Origin: Cryobacterium sp. PH29-G1
Lineage (GTDB): Bacteria > Actinomycetota > Actinomycetes > Actinomycetales > Microbacteriaceae
DNA: 64,000 bases
Assembly (NCBI RefSeq): GCF_030063365.1
Contig: NZ_JASISY010000001.1
Coordinates: 186,001 to 250,000, forward strand
Direction of reading: 5' to 3'
Shown here piece after piece: positions 52,040-60,594 of the stretch. The translations under genes were made by a program, and so were the position numbers. Each line of letters begins with the position of its first letter. Within the stretch, counting starts at the first letter, position 1. The notes under the pieces were generated by a model that was given only the letters and a program-made list of their open reading frames with translations, was not told the DNA's origin and did no database searches.

Positions 52040-53263
52040 ATGCACGACCTCACCCGGTGGGCGCTGCGTCCGCTGATGCGTGTCTGGACGGCGTCTGCCG
52101 AGCGGCAGGACCGTACCCTGCCTCGTCCGAACGACGCTCCGCAGGCCCACGCTCCCGGAATCGACAGTGACCGTGTGCTCATTCTCGGTTGTGGTCCGGC
52201 GGTCGGCTGGGGGGTGCTGAGCCACCAGCTGGCTCTGCCCGGGGCGCTCGCTCGGGAGCTGTCCGTGCGCACCGGGCGTGGTGCGGATATCGATCTCGTG
52301 AGTAGTCGCACCATGACAGCGGCGAACGCGCTCAGCGCCCTGGCCGGCACGCGCCTTAGCCGCTATGACGCGGTTGTGGTCATTCTTGGGCTGAACGAGG
52401 CGCTTGACCTCACCAGCGTGCACGAGTGGCACGACCGGTTGACGGCACTGCTTGCGATGCTCGAGCGTGAGACGTCGCGCAGCACCATGATCGTGGTGTT
52501 GGGTATTCCGCCCATTCGCAGCATCGAGATTTTCCGACGTCCGCTCGTGTTCATCGCCGACTGGTCGGCCGCGGACCTCAACGCGGTGAGTGCCCGGCTG
52601 GCCGCCGAGGCGTCCCGCACCACTTTCGTGCCGTTCTCGCCCACCGCAACGCTCACGCCCGATCGGCATCGTACCCCGCAGGATTACCGTGGCTGGGCCG
52701 TGCTCCTGGCCAACGCCATGGCTGACAGCCTCGACTCGGTACGCCTCGGCATAAACGGTGCGGAGGCCCCGGGCGCGGATGCCGCCAGCCGGGAGCGCTC
52801 CCGGCAGGCGGCCGTCGACGGCCTGGCCATTCTGGACACCCCGCCGGAAGCGCGGTTCGACCAGCTGGTCGCCCTGGCGCAACGCCTGTTTGGTACGGAG
52901 TCTGCGCTGATCAGCATCATTGATCACGACCGGCAGTGGCATAAGGCCCGGGTCGGGACCAACGAGACCGAAGTGCCCCGATCCCAATCATTCTGCGCGA
53001 TCACGATCGAGGGGGATGGGGCACTCATCGTTGAGGATGCCAGCAGCGACACCAGGTTCAGCGACAACCCACTGGTGAACGGTGACCCGAGCATCCGCTT
53101 TTATGCCGGGTTTCCGATCGAGTCTCCTTCGGGGGAACGCATCGGTGCCCTCTGCGTGTTCGATCCGAAGCCGCGGGTGCTCGCCGAGGTTGACCAGGTG
53201 CTGCTGCGCGAACTCGCGCTCCTCGTGCAGCGGGAACTGCGGGTGCCGCCAGTGGCACACTAG
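52040..53263 (+). CDS. SGNH-fold pseudohydrolase fused to a GAF domain
   Basis: The 407-residue protein has an SGNH-hydrolase-like N-terminal domain (residues 35-235): [22 protein letters not shown], then [13 protein letters not shown] and [13 protein letters not shown]. The usual GDS nucleophile motif reads GCGP, so the catalytic Ser is absent. A C-terminal GAF domain (about 255-405; [33 protein letters not shown], key part [16 protein letters not shown]) follows. GAF domains bind small molecules, so it may be a sensor, but no output domain is present. It follows DUF445 on the same strand by 80 bp. Confidence 0.85.
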   Translation: MHDLTRWALRPLMRVWTASAERQDRTLPRPNDAPQAHAPGIDSDRVLILGCGPAVGWGVLSHQLALPGALARELSVRTGRGADIDLVSSRTMTAANALSALAGTRLSRYDAVVVILGLNEALDLTSVHEWHDRLTALLAMLERETSRSTMIVVLGIPPIRSIEIFRRPLVFIADWSAADLNAVSARLAAEASRTTFVPFSPTATLTPDRHRTPQDYRGWAVLLANAMADSLDSVRLGINGAEAPGADAASRERSRQAAVDGLAILDTPPEARFDQLVALAQRLFGTESALISIIDHDRQWHKARVGTNETEVPRSQSFCAITIEGDGALIVEDASSDTRFSDNPLVNGDPSIRFYAGFPIESPSGERIGALCVFDPKPRVLAEVDQVLLRELALLVQRELRVPPVAH

Positions 53264-53303
53264 GTCAGCGCGTGCTGGACCGGTCAGTGAACCGGTTTGC
53301 CCC

Positions 53304-53325
53304 GGTGAAAGCGGTACTGTTCACC
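53304..53325. promoter_or_regulatory. operator candidate touching the IclR gene start
   Basis: GGTGAA (53304-53309) and TTCACC (53320-53325) form a perfect inverted repeat with ten bases between, ending one base before the ATG at 53327. The spacer holds TACTGT, a possible -10 box, so the mRNA may be leaderless and autoregulated. Confidence 0.5.
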
Positions 53326-53326
53326 T

Positions 53327-54094
53327 ATGGTGAGTCCCCCCGAACAGTCAGTTCCCGTTCCGGGTACGAAACCAGCTGGGTCAGATCCCTCGGATTCGTC
53401 GGTGCTGGAAAAAGTGGATCGATTGTTTCGAGCGCTGTCAGAAACGTCGAGCACTCTCGGCCTCACCGAACTCGCGCGACGATCGCAGGTGCCGAAGGCC
53501 AGCACGTATCGCCTTGCAGAACAGCTGGTCGACCTTGGCTTCATGGTGAAGACGGCCCGGGGTTATCAGTTGGGTTGGCGGATTTACGAGATGGGGCAGT
53601 CGGTGCCGCGGCCCGCGCAGCTGCGGCGCGTTGCGCGCCCAACGCTCGTCGATCTCCGCCAAGCGACGAAGGCTCTCGTCGTGCATTTCGCTGTTCTGCA
53701 GGGTGACGACGTCGTGTATCTCGAGCGGCTAGGCGGGCGCCGTGAGGTAGCACTGCTTGCTGCCGTGGCCGCGTCGGCGCCGGCCGACCAAACCGTTTCT
53801 GGACGCGTTCTGCAGGCATACAGTGCGAACACGGAACGGGGGTCGGTTACGAGTGAGCAAGCGGCGGAGTACGCCGCCATTCGAGAGCGTCGCTGGGCGA
53901 GCGAAACCGGTTCCGTCGTTGCCGGGGCGAAAACGTTTGCCGTTCCCATTGAATACCCGGGTGGTTCGTTCGTCATCGGTGTGATTGCGGCTACCGTGCA
54001 CACGGGTCGTCAGGATGATCAGGAGACGCTGCACGCGCTGTGGGCGGCAGCGGGCGAAATCTCCGCTGCTCTGCAACGCAAGCCGGTTCGCTGA
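53327..54094 (+). CDS. IclR-family transcriptional regulator
   Basis: The 255-residue regulator has a winged helix (about residues 28-85; LGLTELARRSQVPKASTYRLAEQLVDLGFMVKT, key part TELARRSQVPKASTYRLAEQL) and an IclR effector domain (about 100-255; VVHFAVLQGDDVVYLERLGG, VSGRVLQAYSANTE). It is the first gene of the iac-like island and probably the substrate-responsive regulator. Known iac loci use a MarR-type IacR, so this would be a replacement. The control repeat just before the start suggests autoregulation. Confidence 0.9.
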   Translation: MVSPPEQSVPVPGTKPAGSDPSDSSVLEKVDRLFRALSETSSTLGLTELARRSQVPKASTYRLAEQLVDLGFMVKTARGYQLGWRIYEMGQSVPRPAQLRRVARPTLVDLRQATKALVVHFAVLQGDDVVYLERLGGRREVALLAAVAASAPADQTVSGRVLQAYSANTERGSVTSEQAAEYAAIRERRWASETGSVVAGAKTFAVPIEYPGGSFVIGVIAATVHTGRQDDQETLHALWAAAGEISAALQRKPVR

Positions 54095-54184
54095 ATGAAC
54101 CCGAACTCTCTCGGCAGCTTCCTTTAGTTCTACCGTCGACTATGCGTATTGGCACCGTGGCCGCGCGAGCGATGAAGGAGTTCC

Positions 54185-54742
54185 ATGAGTAGCGAATCAG
54201 TTCTGGCAGATCTGTTGCGACGCGTTGAAGTGCTGGAAGCCGAGGCCGATATTCGTCGAATTCAAGCTCGCTACATGTTTCTCTGTGACACTCCGATGCC
54301 TGAAGCTGACGTCACCGATGACTCGCGACGCGTCGAACTCATCCTTGATCTCTACACCGAAGATGCGGTGTGGGAAGGCGTGGGAGAGTATTACGACAAT
54401 CAGTTTGGACGCGCTGAAGGCAAGGACGCGATTCGTCGGCACTTCGAAGGATTCTGGGGCAGCCGTCAGGATCCTGCTCTGCTCCTGAACGCCCATTACC
54501 TCACGTCGGAGCAGATTAACGTTGATGGTGACACCGCGACCGGACAATGGATTCACATGCAGCCGTGGCTGTTCGCCGATGGCACGGGGTTGCTGCGCTC
54601 GAGCCGGCTGTACAACACCTTTCGCAGAGAGAACGGCGTGTGGTTGATCACGAGAACCCGCACCGAGAACGTCTTTGTTGCACCATTGCCCGACAATTTT
54701 GCCGAGGCATTCCCCTCGGCTTCCGTATTGATGCGTGGTTAG
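54185..54742 (+). CDS. SnoaL/NTF2-fold protein of the iac-like island
   Basis: The 185-residue protein has an NTF2/SnoaL fold with an N-terminal helix pair (VEVLEAEADIRRIQARYMFLCD, key part ADIRRIQARYMFL), then beta strands including TEDAVWEGVGEYYDNQFG, LTSEQINVDGDTATGQWIHMQ and RENGVWLITRTRTENVF. The IacI protein of iac loci is also a small protein of this class, so this could be its equivalent; I leave the symbol blank. A clear AAGGAG precedes the ATG. It is followed six bases later by the response regulator gene. Confidence 0.75.
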   Translation: MSSESVLADLLRRVEVLEAEADIRRIQARYMFLCDTPMPEADVTDDSRRVELILDLYTEDAVWEGVGEYYDNQFGRAEGKDAIRRHFEGFWGSRQDPALLLNAHYLTSEQINVDGDTATGQWIHMQPWLFADGTGLLRSSRLYNTFRRENGVWLITRTRTENVFVAPLPDNFAEAFPSASVLMRG

Positions 54743-54748
54743 GGAATC

Positions 54749-55402
54749 ATGACTATGCCGAGCACGCTCAGCGGTTCCGTACGCATGCTGGAGTCCGCCC
54801 CCGTCGTTCATATCGTTGACGATGACGAAGGATGGCGAAATTCCCTGGCCTTCCTCTTGCAGAGTGTGGGCATCGTCGCGCTCACGTACCCGCTCGCCAC
54901 TACTTTTCTCGAGGAGCTTGATAGCGACGAGCCCGCGGTGGTCATCCTGGAGGCGCGCATGCGTGGGCTCAGCGGCCTGCAGCTCCAGGAGCGGCTGGCG
55001 CTGCGGGATTATCCCGCACCTGTTCTGTTCTGTTCGGCCCATGGCGACATCGCGACCACGGTGCGTGCGATGCGCGCGGGGGCCGTGGGCTTCCTCGAGA
55101 AGCCGTACGACCCACAGGTGATGTTGGAGACCGTTCAGGAGCAGATCGTAGAGGCGGAGACCGCCTTCCGGGAACGCGCCGGACGCCGCTCGATCGAGGC
55201 TCGCATCGATTCACTCACACCGCGCGAGCTGGACGTGCTGCGTCTGGTCATGGAGGGCCTTCCCAGTCGGCAGATCGCGTCGCTTCTGGGCGCAAGTGTC
55301 AAGACGATCGACGTGCACCGCGCTCGAATCCGGGCTAAGGCCGATGCTGAAAGTCTGGGCTGCCTGGTGCGAGATCTGTTTCAGCACCGCATCAAGGTCT
55401 GA
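54749..55402 (+). CDS. LuxR/FixJ-type response regulator with Glu in place of the phosphoacceptor Asp
   Basis: The 217-residue protein has a receiver domain (about 17-130) and a C-terminal LuxR helix-turn-helix (about 155-210; LTPRELDVLRLVMEGLPSRQIASLLGASVKTIDVHRARI, key part SRQIASLLGASVKTIDVHR). The Mg-binding acids are kept (HIVDDDEGW), as are the switch Ser (LFCSAHGD) and the Lys of FLEKPYD. At the phosphoacceptor position the sequence reads VVILEARMRG, so the usual Asp is Glu68, and the following Pro is Arg. Glu can mimic a phosphorylated Asp, so it may be always active. No histidine kinase gene is adjacent. FixJ-type regulators are known in some iac loci with a kinase partner. Confidence 0.9.
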   Translation: MTMPSTLSGSVRMLESAPVVHIVDDDEGWRNSLAFLLQSVGIVALTYPLATTFLEELDSDEPAVVILEARMRGLSGLQLQERLALRDYPAPVLFCSAHGDIATTVRAMRAGAVGFLEKPYDPQVMLETVQEQIVEAETAFRERAGRRSIEARIDSLTPRELDVLRLVMEGLPSRQIASLLGASVKTIDVHRARIRAKADAESLGCLVRDLFQHRIKV

Positions 55403-55421
55403 GCTCATCAGTAAACGTGGT

Positions 55422-55472
55422 CCCAGCGTCGCTCAGAGACCCAGCGTCGCTCAGAGACCCAGCGTCGCTCAG
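55422..55472. repeat. 18-bp tandem repeat between response regulator and amidase
   Basis: CCCAGCGTCGCTCAGAGA occurs twice in full and once in its first 15 bases. It lies at the convergent end of the response regulator and amidase genes and overlaps the last few bases of the amidase frame, including its stop. Confidence 0.9.
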
Positions 55473-56707
55473 GGTAAGCGGTCCTGAATCCAGCCAGCAG
55501 TGCTGAGGAGCGCGGCTTCACCTCGAGGGTGTCCGATCAGTTGGATCCCCAGTGGGAGGTGAGCCTGGCTTCTCAAGCCCGGAATAGTGGCCACGGGCAG
55601 GCCAATCGCCTGCCACGGACGGCTGAGCAGCGGATCCCCGGTGGCCGCCGTGCCTTCAGGAGCAGCGCCCAGTGCAGCCGCTCCGACGATGCCACTGCAC
55701 CCGTTCAGTACCTCGCGGATCCGAGCGCGTCCCCGTGCCAGCAGGGTGCGCGCCTCGCGGTAATCGGCGTCCGAAATCCGGGCACCGTTCTCGAGCAGCT
55801 GTCGGAGAGGCTCACTCAAGCGGTCGGCCATAGCCAGCTCTGTGGCACGTTCGCGGGCGGCTTCATAGCCCATCACGATCGGCTGCGCTGCCGTGCAATC
55901 GATAATCAGTTGGGCCTCGGGGAAGACCTCAACGACAGCGCCATCTGCGCGAAAAGCACGGGTGGCCCGGTCCACGGCATCCACCATCTCGCCAGACACC
56001 GAGCCGATAGTGCACGCATCCCAGAGCAGCAGTCGGGGTGGCGCGGAGGGTGGGATGCTTTCGCCGGAGAGGGCTGACCATGCCACGGCCAGGTCGTGGG
56101 CATCCGCGGTGAACATGCCGTTGCTGTCCAGGCTTTGGGACAGGCCGGTGATGCCGTCAACCGGAAACCGGTCGTGCGTCATGACCAGCGATGCCACGCC
56201 GCAGAACGAAGCGGGACGAGTGACCGATCCCGCTGTCTGTGAGCCGAGCGCGAGTGGAACCTGGCCGGACGCAACTGCCGCAGCCGAGCCGCTCGATGAT
56301 CCGCCGGGAGTGTGGCCGGGAGCAGCGGGGTTGTTGGTCGGGCCGGGTTGAAAGAATGCGAACTCCGTCGTGACGGTCTTTCCGATGGGTACTGCACCAG
56401 CAGCACGCCACGCCGACACGATCGTCGCATCCGTTTCGGCCGGTGCGGCGTCACGCCGCGTGGCCGAACCGCATTTTGTGGGAAAACCATGCAGGTCAAT
56501 GATGTCTTTGACGCCCATCGGCACTCCGTGCAGCGCTCCTTCTGCGCTGGGCCGCTCGGGAAAAGAGATGTCCACCCACGCGCGGACTGTTTCCTCGGTC
56601 TCATCTATGCGCTGCCGTGAGCGTGCGCGAGCGGCATCTTGGGTGGTGCGGCCCGTCTTGAGATCTTCAACGAGCTCCCGGAGAGACCATGGAGCGAATA
56701 GGCTCAC
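55469..56707 (-). CDS. iacH: amidase signature family enzyme, IacH-like
   Basis: The 412-residue amidase has the catalytic Lys in HGVPMGVKDIIDLHG (about residue 75), the Gly/Ser-rich motif PGGSSSGSAAAVASGQVPLALG (key part GGSSSGSAAAVASG, about 148) and the nucleophile region SQTAGSVTRPASFCG. In iac loci an amidase-family protein (IacH) accompanies the ring-opening enzymes, thought to cleave an amide or lactam made from the indole ring. GTG 56707 overlaps the stop of the upstream 94-residue gene as GTGA; ATG 56773 would put the start inside that gene and is rejected. The gene name is inferred from the locus. Confidence 0.75.
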   Translation of the reverse strand: MSLFAPWSLRELVEDLKTGRTTQDAARARSRQRIDETEETVRAWVDISFPERPSAEGALHGVPMGVKDIIDLHGFPTKCGSATRRDAAPAETDATIVSAWRAAGAVPIGKTVTTEFAFFQPGPTNNPAAPGHTPGGSSSGSAAAVASGQVPLALGSQTAGSVTRPASFCGVASLVMTHDRFPVDGITGLSQSLDSNGMFTADAHDLAVAWSALSGESIPPSAPPRLLLWDACTIGSVSGEMVDAVDRATRAFRADGAVVEVFPEAQLIIDCTAAQPIVMGYEAARERATELAMADRLSEPLRQLLENGARISDADYREARTLLARGRARIREVLNGCSGIVGAAALGAAPEGTAATGDPLLSRPWQAIGLPVATIPGLRSQAHLPLGIQLIGHPRGEAALLSTAGWIQDRLP

Positions 56708-56988
56708 GCCTCGTCCCAGACCACATCGGCACGCCAATAGTCCTGCCCAACCGGGCTCTGGTGGTGATCCCAATCGGAGACACGCTTGAGCGTGGGCTCG
56801 ATTCGCGCCGTTACCGCATCGGCAGCTTCCGGGCCGTCCTCGGGAACACCCCAGTGAACCCAGTTCAGCTCATTGCCATCGGCATCATGGATGAAGAGAT
56901 CGACGTGCTTCCAGCCGTAGCCGAACGTATCGTTGTAACACATCAGCGTCATCTTGCGCTGGTCGTCAGGGGTGTCGAGCCGAAGCAT
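56704..56988 (-). CDS. small conserved-looking protein coupled to the amidase gene
   Basis: The 94-residue soluble protein has many aromatic and acidic residues (YNDTFGYGWKHVDLFIHDADGNELNWVHWG, key part GYGWKHVDLFIHDADG). I recognise no family. GAGGAGG is seven bases before ATG 56988, and two further in-frame ATGs lie upstream. Its stop overlaps the amidase start, so it is made with the amidase, and may be a small partner or a pathway protein. Confidence 0.65.
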   Translation of the reverse strand: MLRLDTPDDQRKMTLMCYNDTFGYGWKHVDLFIHDADGNELNWVHWGVPEDGPEAADAVTARIEPTLKRVSDWDHHQSPVGQDYWRADVVWDEA

Positions 56989-57018
56989 GTGCATCCCTCC
57001 TCTGTGGTGATCGTGCAC

Positions 57019-57155
57019 GGATTGAACCGGGAGACGGGGGCGGGACAGGTCTCGCCTCGCGTGACCGACGGTCCGGAATGAGGTTCCAACTTGAGCCTAT
57101 GTCGCACCAAAGAAATCGCAAGTGAAGATTACCGTTCGGCAGTGCAGAGAATTCC
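57019..57155. other. 137-bp control region before the small protein/amidase unit
   Basis: No gene is seen. The promoter of the minus-strand unit must lie here; the stretch is less GC-rich than its neighbours near 57085-57155, as expected for a promoter, but I cannot name boxes with confidence. Confidence 0.3.
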
Positions 57156-57497
57156 TTACTCTCGTGCCAGCGCCGCGAGCAAGAAGTTCATCAGATCGTC
57201 TGTCGTCTCGGGCTGGGCGAGAGCAAATTTCTCAGATGCTTCCGCACACGAATCTCCACACATGACCTCGCGTCGGTTGTGCTCAATCAGTGATGCTGCG
57301 ACCTGCAGGTGTCTGATGGCGCACGTGATCCCCACCAGGATTTGCTCGCTGACCTCCTCCGAGGCGCCAGTGAGATCGGTCAGGGAATGCGCGCGCACTT
57401 GGACCCCGGCCAGGTAGTTGTGAGCCGAAGCCAGGGGAATAGCCATGGCACGGATCAACTTCACGGTGTCGTCACCGGGTTGGGCGTCGTTGGGCAT
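57156..57497 (-). CDS. hypothetical helical protein, 113 residues
   Basis: The protein is mostly helical with Ala/Leu-rich sequence (AMAIPLASAHNYLAGVQVRAH, key part PLASAHNYLAGVQVRAH) and three Cys residues or fewer near MCGDSCAEASEKF. No signal peptide or membrane helix is evident. I recognise no family. It sits alone between the 94-residue gene and the divergent dioxygenase genes. Codon use is like its neighbours, so it is probably real. Confidence 0.5.
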   Translation of the reverse strand: MPNDAQPGDDTVKLIRAMAIPLASAHNYLAGVQVRAHSLTDLTGASEEVSEQILVGITCAIRHLQVAASLIEHNRREVMCGDSCAEASEKFALAQPETTDDLMNFLLAALARE

Positions 57498-57689
57498 GTC
57501 TTCAGGCTAGGCGCGCCGACGTCGCTGCGACAGCGGGGGTAGTCACCATCCAGCTAAAGATTCCCCCCGCGATGCTGAGGCGATCCCGCATATCCCTGAA
57601 AGTCACGCGTCTCATACGATGGCAACACGCTCTCTCGGCCATGTTTTATGGTCGGGCCTATGCGCACTGACACAGATGGAGGCAAGTCG

Positions 57690-58988
57690 ATGACCGTTGA
57701 GTTCACCGAAGAGAACATCTACGACCTGACACCCGATGAGCTGGTGCTCACCGATCGAGTCGCCGGACGAATGTATACCGATCCGGACATCTTTGATGAA
57801 GAGATGACCAAGATCTTCGAACGGACCTGGATCTGGGTGGCGCACCTCAGCGAACTGCCCAAGGCCGGCGCCTTCAAGACGACCTACGTCGGACAACAGC
57901 CGGTCATCGTGTCGCGTGACCGCAAGGGCAACATTCACACGATGCTCAATCGGTGCCGCCATCGCGGTGCAACTGTGTGCGAGACGCCCAGCGGAGTCGT
58001 GAACGGGTTCACCTGCCCGTACCACGCGTGGTCATACGGCCTTGACGGCAGCCTGCGAGGAATCCCGTATCCCGATGGGTATGAAGGCATCATGGACAAG
58101 TCCACGATGGGTCTGAAGAAGCTGCGTACGGAGCAGTACAACGGCATGATCTTCGCTACCTTCGACCATGACATCGAGCCGCTCGAGGACTTCCTCGGCG
58201 ATGCGAAAATGTGGATCGACCGCTTCATGGCACAGGGCGCCGGCTACCCCGTGAAGGTTTTGGGCACGCACCGTTTCAAGTTCAAAGGCAACTGGAAGAT
58301 CCAGTTGGAGAACACCACCGACGGCTACCACTTTCCGATCGTGCACCGCTCGTGGATGGCGACCGTTGATGAAGAGACCGCGGACATGATGAGCTTCATG
58401 ACCGACCCGACTGCAATCACTCACGTGCTCGGCAACGGTCACTCCGTCATGCAGATGGTCCCGCAACACACCGACCTTGAAGCGGACGACGGCAGCGAGC
58501 CGCTGCAGCCGCGCTTCGATGGCCTCGTCGCCGACCTGCGGGCACAGGGGGTCGACGAAGAGAGGATACGAAAGCTCGTGTACACCGTGCACGGCACCGG
58601 ATTCAACCTCAACCTCTTTCCGAACGTGTCATTGTCGATCTCGTTCTTTCGCACGTTGCGTCCGGTGTCCGTCAACGAGACGATCATCGAACACATTGCG
58701 ATCGGCCCGGATGGCCCGCCGGAGATCGTCGACCGCGTCAACCAGGAGCGCATGCGTGCGCACGAGAACTTTCAGGGCCCCTTCGGATTCGGCACGCCGG
58801 ACGATGCCGAGGGATGGGACCGTGTGCAGCGCGGCGCCGTCGGCGGACCAGAACTGCCTGTCATGGTGAACCGTGGTCTCGCTCGCGAAACAAAATCGCC
58901 CGAAGGTTGGACGACCTCGCACGTCACCGATGAGTCAGGGATGCGTGCGGCGTACTACCAGTGGAAGGAAATGATGGGCAATGAGTGA
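57690..58988 (+). CDS. iacC: Rieske aromatic-ring dioxygenase, alpha subunit (IacC-like)
   Basis: The 432-residue oxygenase subunit binds a Rieske cluster through Cys89-x-His91 and Cys109-x2-His112 (NRCRHRGA and TCPYHAWSYG), and a mononuclear iron through His214 and His219 in DGYHFPIVHRSW, with the bridging Asp211 and a C-terminal Asp in the DDAEGWDRVQRG stretch. It hydroxylates an aromatic ring with O2. Its place beside IacA/B/E/H-like genes points to the late step of indole-3-acetate degradation (IacC). Substrate is not proven. ATG 57690 follows GGAGG by eight bases. It overlaps the beta-subunit gene. Confidence 0.88.
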   Translation: MTVEFTEENIYDLTPDELVLTDRVAGRMYTDPDIFDEEMTKIFERTWIWVAHLSELPKAGAFKTTYVGQQPVIVSRDRKGNIHTMLNRCRHRGATVCETPSGVVNGFTCPYHAWSYGLDGSLRGIPYPDGYEGIMDKSTMGLKKLRTEQYNGMIFATFDHDIEPLEDFLGDAKMWIDRFMAQGAGYPVKVLGTHRFKFKGNWKIQLENTTDGYHFPIVHRSWMATVDEETADMMSFMTDPTAITHVLGNGHSVMQMVPQHTDLEADDGSEPLQPRFDGLVADLRAQGVDEERIRKLVYTVHGTGFNLNLFPNVSLSISFFRTLRPVSVNETIIEHIAIGPDGPPEIVDRVNQERMRAHENFQGPFGFGTPDDAEGWDRVQRGAVGGPELPVMVNRGLARETKSPEGWTTSHVTDESGMRAAYYQWKEMMGNE

Positions 58989-59553
58989 CCCAGGAGCGAC
59001 CCTCAAGCCCGGTGCGTGGCTGACCGGCCGCAGTACTTACAAGCGACCGCTGTCTTACGCTGGTATTTCCAGCAGCGACCCTCGGGTGGCGCGCGCCATC
59101 GATTTTGTCTCCTATGAGGCTGAGCTTCTCGATCGCAAGGAGTACGTGGTCTGGCAGGAACTGTACGCCGAGGACGGCGTATATGTTATTCCCATTGATC
59201 CAGAGACCGATAACTTCGACAGTCAGCTGAACATGGTCTATGACCATGACAAGCTCCGTCGCGCACGCGTTGTTCGGCTGAGCGAGGGCTACGCCATTTC
59301 GGCCGTGGATGCTGCGCTGACAGTGCGCACTCTCGGTCGTTTCATCGCCGCTGAAGTCAGCGACACCGAGATCACTTTGCGCGCGGCGCAGATTGTGGTG
59401 GCCTACAAGCGAGGCACTCACCACATCTGGGCCGGCGACGTTGAGTACAAGATTCGCTTCGGTGCTACCACCGCAGACGACCGGATTGTATTGAAGGTCA
59501 TTCGCCTGGTCGACAGTCAAGGCGTGACTCCCGCCTCAGGATTCCTGTTGTGA
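58981..59553 (+). CDS. iacD: aromatic-ring dioxygenase beta subunit (IacD-like)
   Basis: The 190-residue NTF2-fold small subunit has the typical VARAIDFVSYEAELLDRKEYVVWQELYAEDGVYVIP (key part EAELLDRKEYVVWQELYAEDG) start of aromatic dioxygenase beta subunits. It forms an alpha3beta3 enzyme with the alpha subunit. Its ATG lies eight bases inside the alpha gene, and its stop overlaps the reductase start, so the three are coupled. The iacD name is inferred from the island. Confidence 0.88.
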   Translation: MSDPGATLKPGAWLTGRSTYKRPLSYAGISSSDPRVARAIDFVSYEAELLDRKEYVVWQELYAEDGVYVIPIDPETDNFDSQLNMVYDHDKLRRARVVRLSEGYAISAVDAALTVRTLGRFIAAEVSDTEITLRAAQIVVAYKRGTHHIWAGDVEYKIRFGATTADDRIVLKVIRLVDSQGVTPASGFLL

Positions 59554-60503
59554 GCGGAGTTGTCGTTGTGGTTGCGGAAGTCACCGAGGAGACTCCGGAC
59601 ATCCGCACCCTCAGGCTCGTCCACGAGGACGAGCGCCCGTTCACGCGCTTCGAGGCGGGCGCCCATATGGACGTCACGGGCCCAACAGGAGTTCTGCGGC
59701 AGTACTCATTGGCCAGCGCGCCAGGCGACCCCTCGTCGATTCTCATTGCGGTCAAACGCGAACCGGGCGGTACCGGAAGCGCGGCGCTGCACGAAGTGCA
59801 GGTAGGCGACCGGCTCCTCATCGGCAAACCGCGCAACCTGCTCAAGATCATGGACGATGCCGACCGTCACATCCTTGTGGTCGGCGGTATCGGCGTGACG
59901 CCGCTGCTCTCAATGGCGTACGAGCTGTACTCGCGCGGTGCCGACTTTGAACTGCACTATTTCGCACGCTCGCGTGCGGAAGCGGCGTTTGTTCCGTTCC
60001 TCGAAGAGCGCGCCGAGTTCCGCGACATGGTCCACTTCCACTTTGGCGGTCCGCGAGCTGAGCGCCCGGCGATTTATGCCGACATCGTGTCCCGGGTAAC
60101 GCCGCGAAGCCACCTATACACCTGCGGCCCTGTTCCGTTCATGGAACAGGTCGAGCAGATCTTCGCGCCGGTCGTTGGCCAGGAACACGTGCACATCGAG
60201 CAATTTCAGGCCGCAGAGATTGACACGAGCGAAGACACGGCTTTCACGGTGGAACTCGACTCTGGTGAGGTGTTCGAGATCCCCGCGGATCGGACGATTC
60301 TCGCCGTGCTGGAAGACAACGGCATTGACGTCTTCAAATCATGCGAGGAGGGCGTCTGTGGTTCCTGCGTCAGCGGTCTGATTGAGGGTGTCGCGGACCA
60401 CCGTGATAGCTGTCTGTCGAAATCAGAGAAAGACGCCGGCGAACAGATCGCCATTTGCGTTTCTCGTGCCAAGACTCAAAAGTTGGTCATCGAACTCTAC
60501 TGA
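59550..60503 (+). CDS. iacF: dioxygenase reductase: flavin/NAD domain with C-terminal 2Fe-2S (VanB/phthalate-reductase type, IacF-like)
   Basis: The 317-residue protein passes electrons from NAD(P)H to the Rieske oxygenase. It has the flavin motif RQYSLAS (about residue 50), the nucleotide motif VVGGIGVTPLLSM (about 112), CGPVPFMEQ (about 194) and a C-terminal plant-type ferredoxin with CEEGVCGSC and a later Cys in DSCLSKSE. RxYSL without a following FAD lysine is typical of the FMN-using phthalate-dioxygenase-reductase class. Known iac loci contain IacF as the electron-transfer partner; the name is inferred. A strong terminator follows at 60517. Confidence 0.85.
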   Translation: MSGVVVVVAEVTEETPDIRTLRLVHEDERPFTRFEAGAHMDVTGPTGVLRQYSLASAPGDPSSILIAVKREPGGTGSAALHEVQVGDRLLIGKPRNLLKIMDDADRHILVVGGIGVTPLLSMAYELYSRGADFELHYFARSRAEAAFVPFLEERAEFRDMVHFHFGGPRAERPAIYADIVSRVTPRSHLYTCGPVPFMEQVEQIFAPVVGQEHVHIEQFQAAEIDTSEDTAFTVELDSGEVFEIPADRTILAVLEDNGIDVFKSCEEGVCGSCVSGLIEGVADHRDSCLSKSEKDAGEQIAICVSRAKTQKLVIELY

Positions 60504-60516
60504 GGCCGCGCTGAAA

Positions 60517-60548
60517 TGGGCGTCACGCAGGAATCTGCGTGACGCCCA
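60517..60548. terminator. terminator between convergent reductase and octopine-dehydrogenase-family genes
   Basis: TGGGCGTCACGCA (60517-60529) pairs perfectly with TGCGTGACGCCCA (60536-60548) around a six-base loop, 14 bases after the reductase stop. The convergent gene ends at 60595, so it may serve both directions. Confidence 0.85.
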
Positions 60549-60594
60549 GTGTGCTGTCAGAACACAGTTGTCACTGCGACGGCACAAGCGCCCC

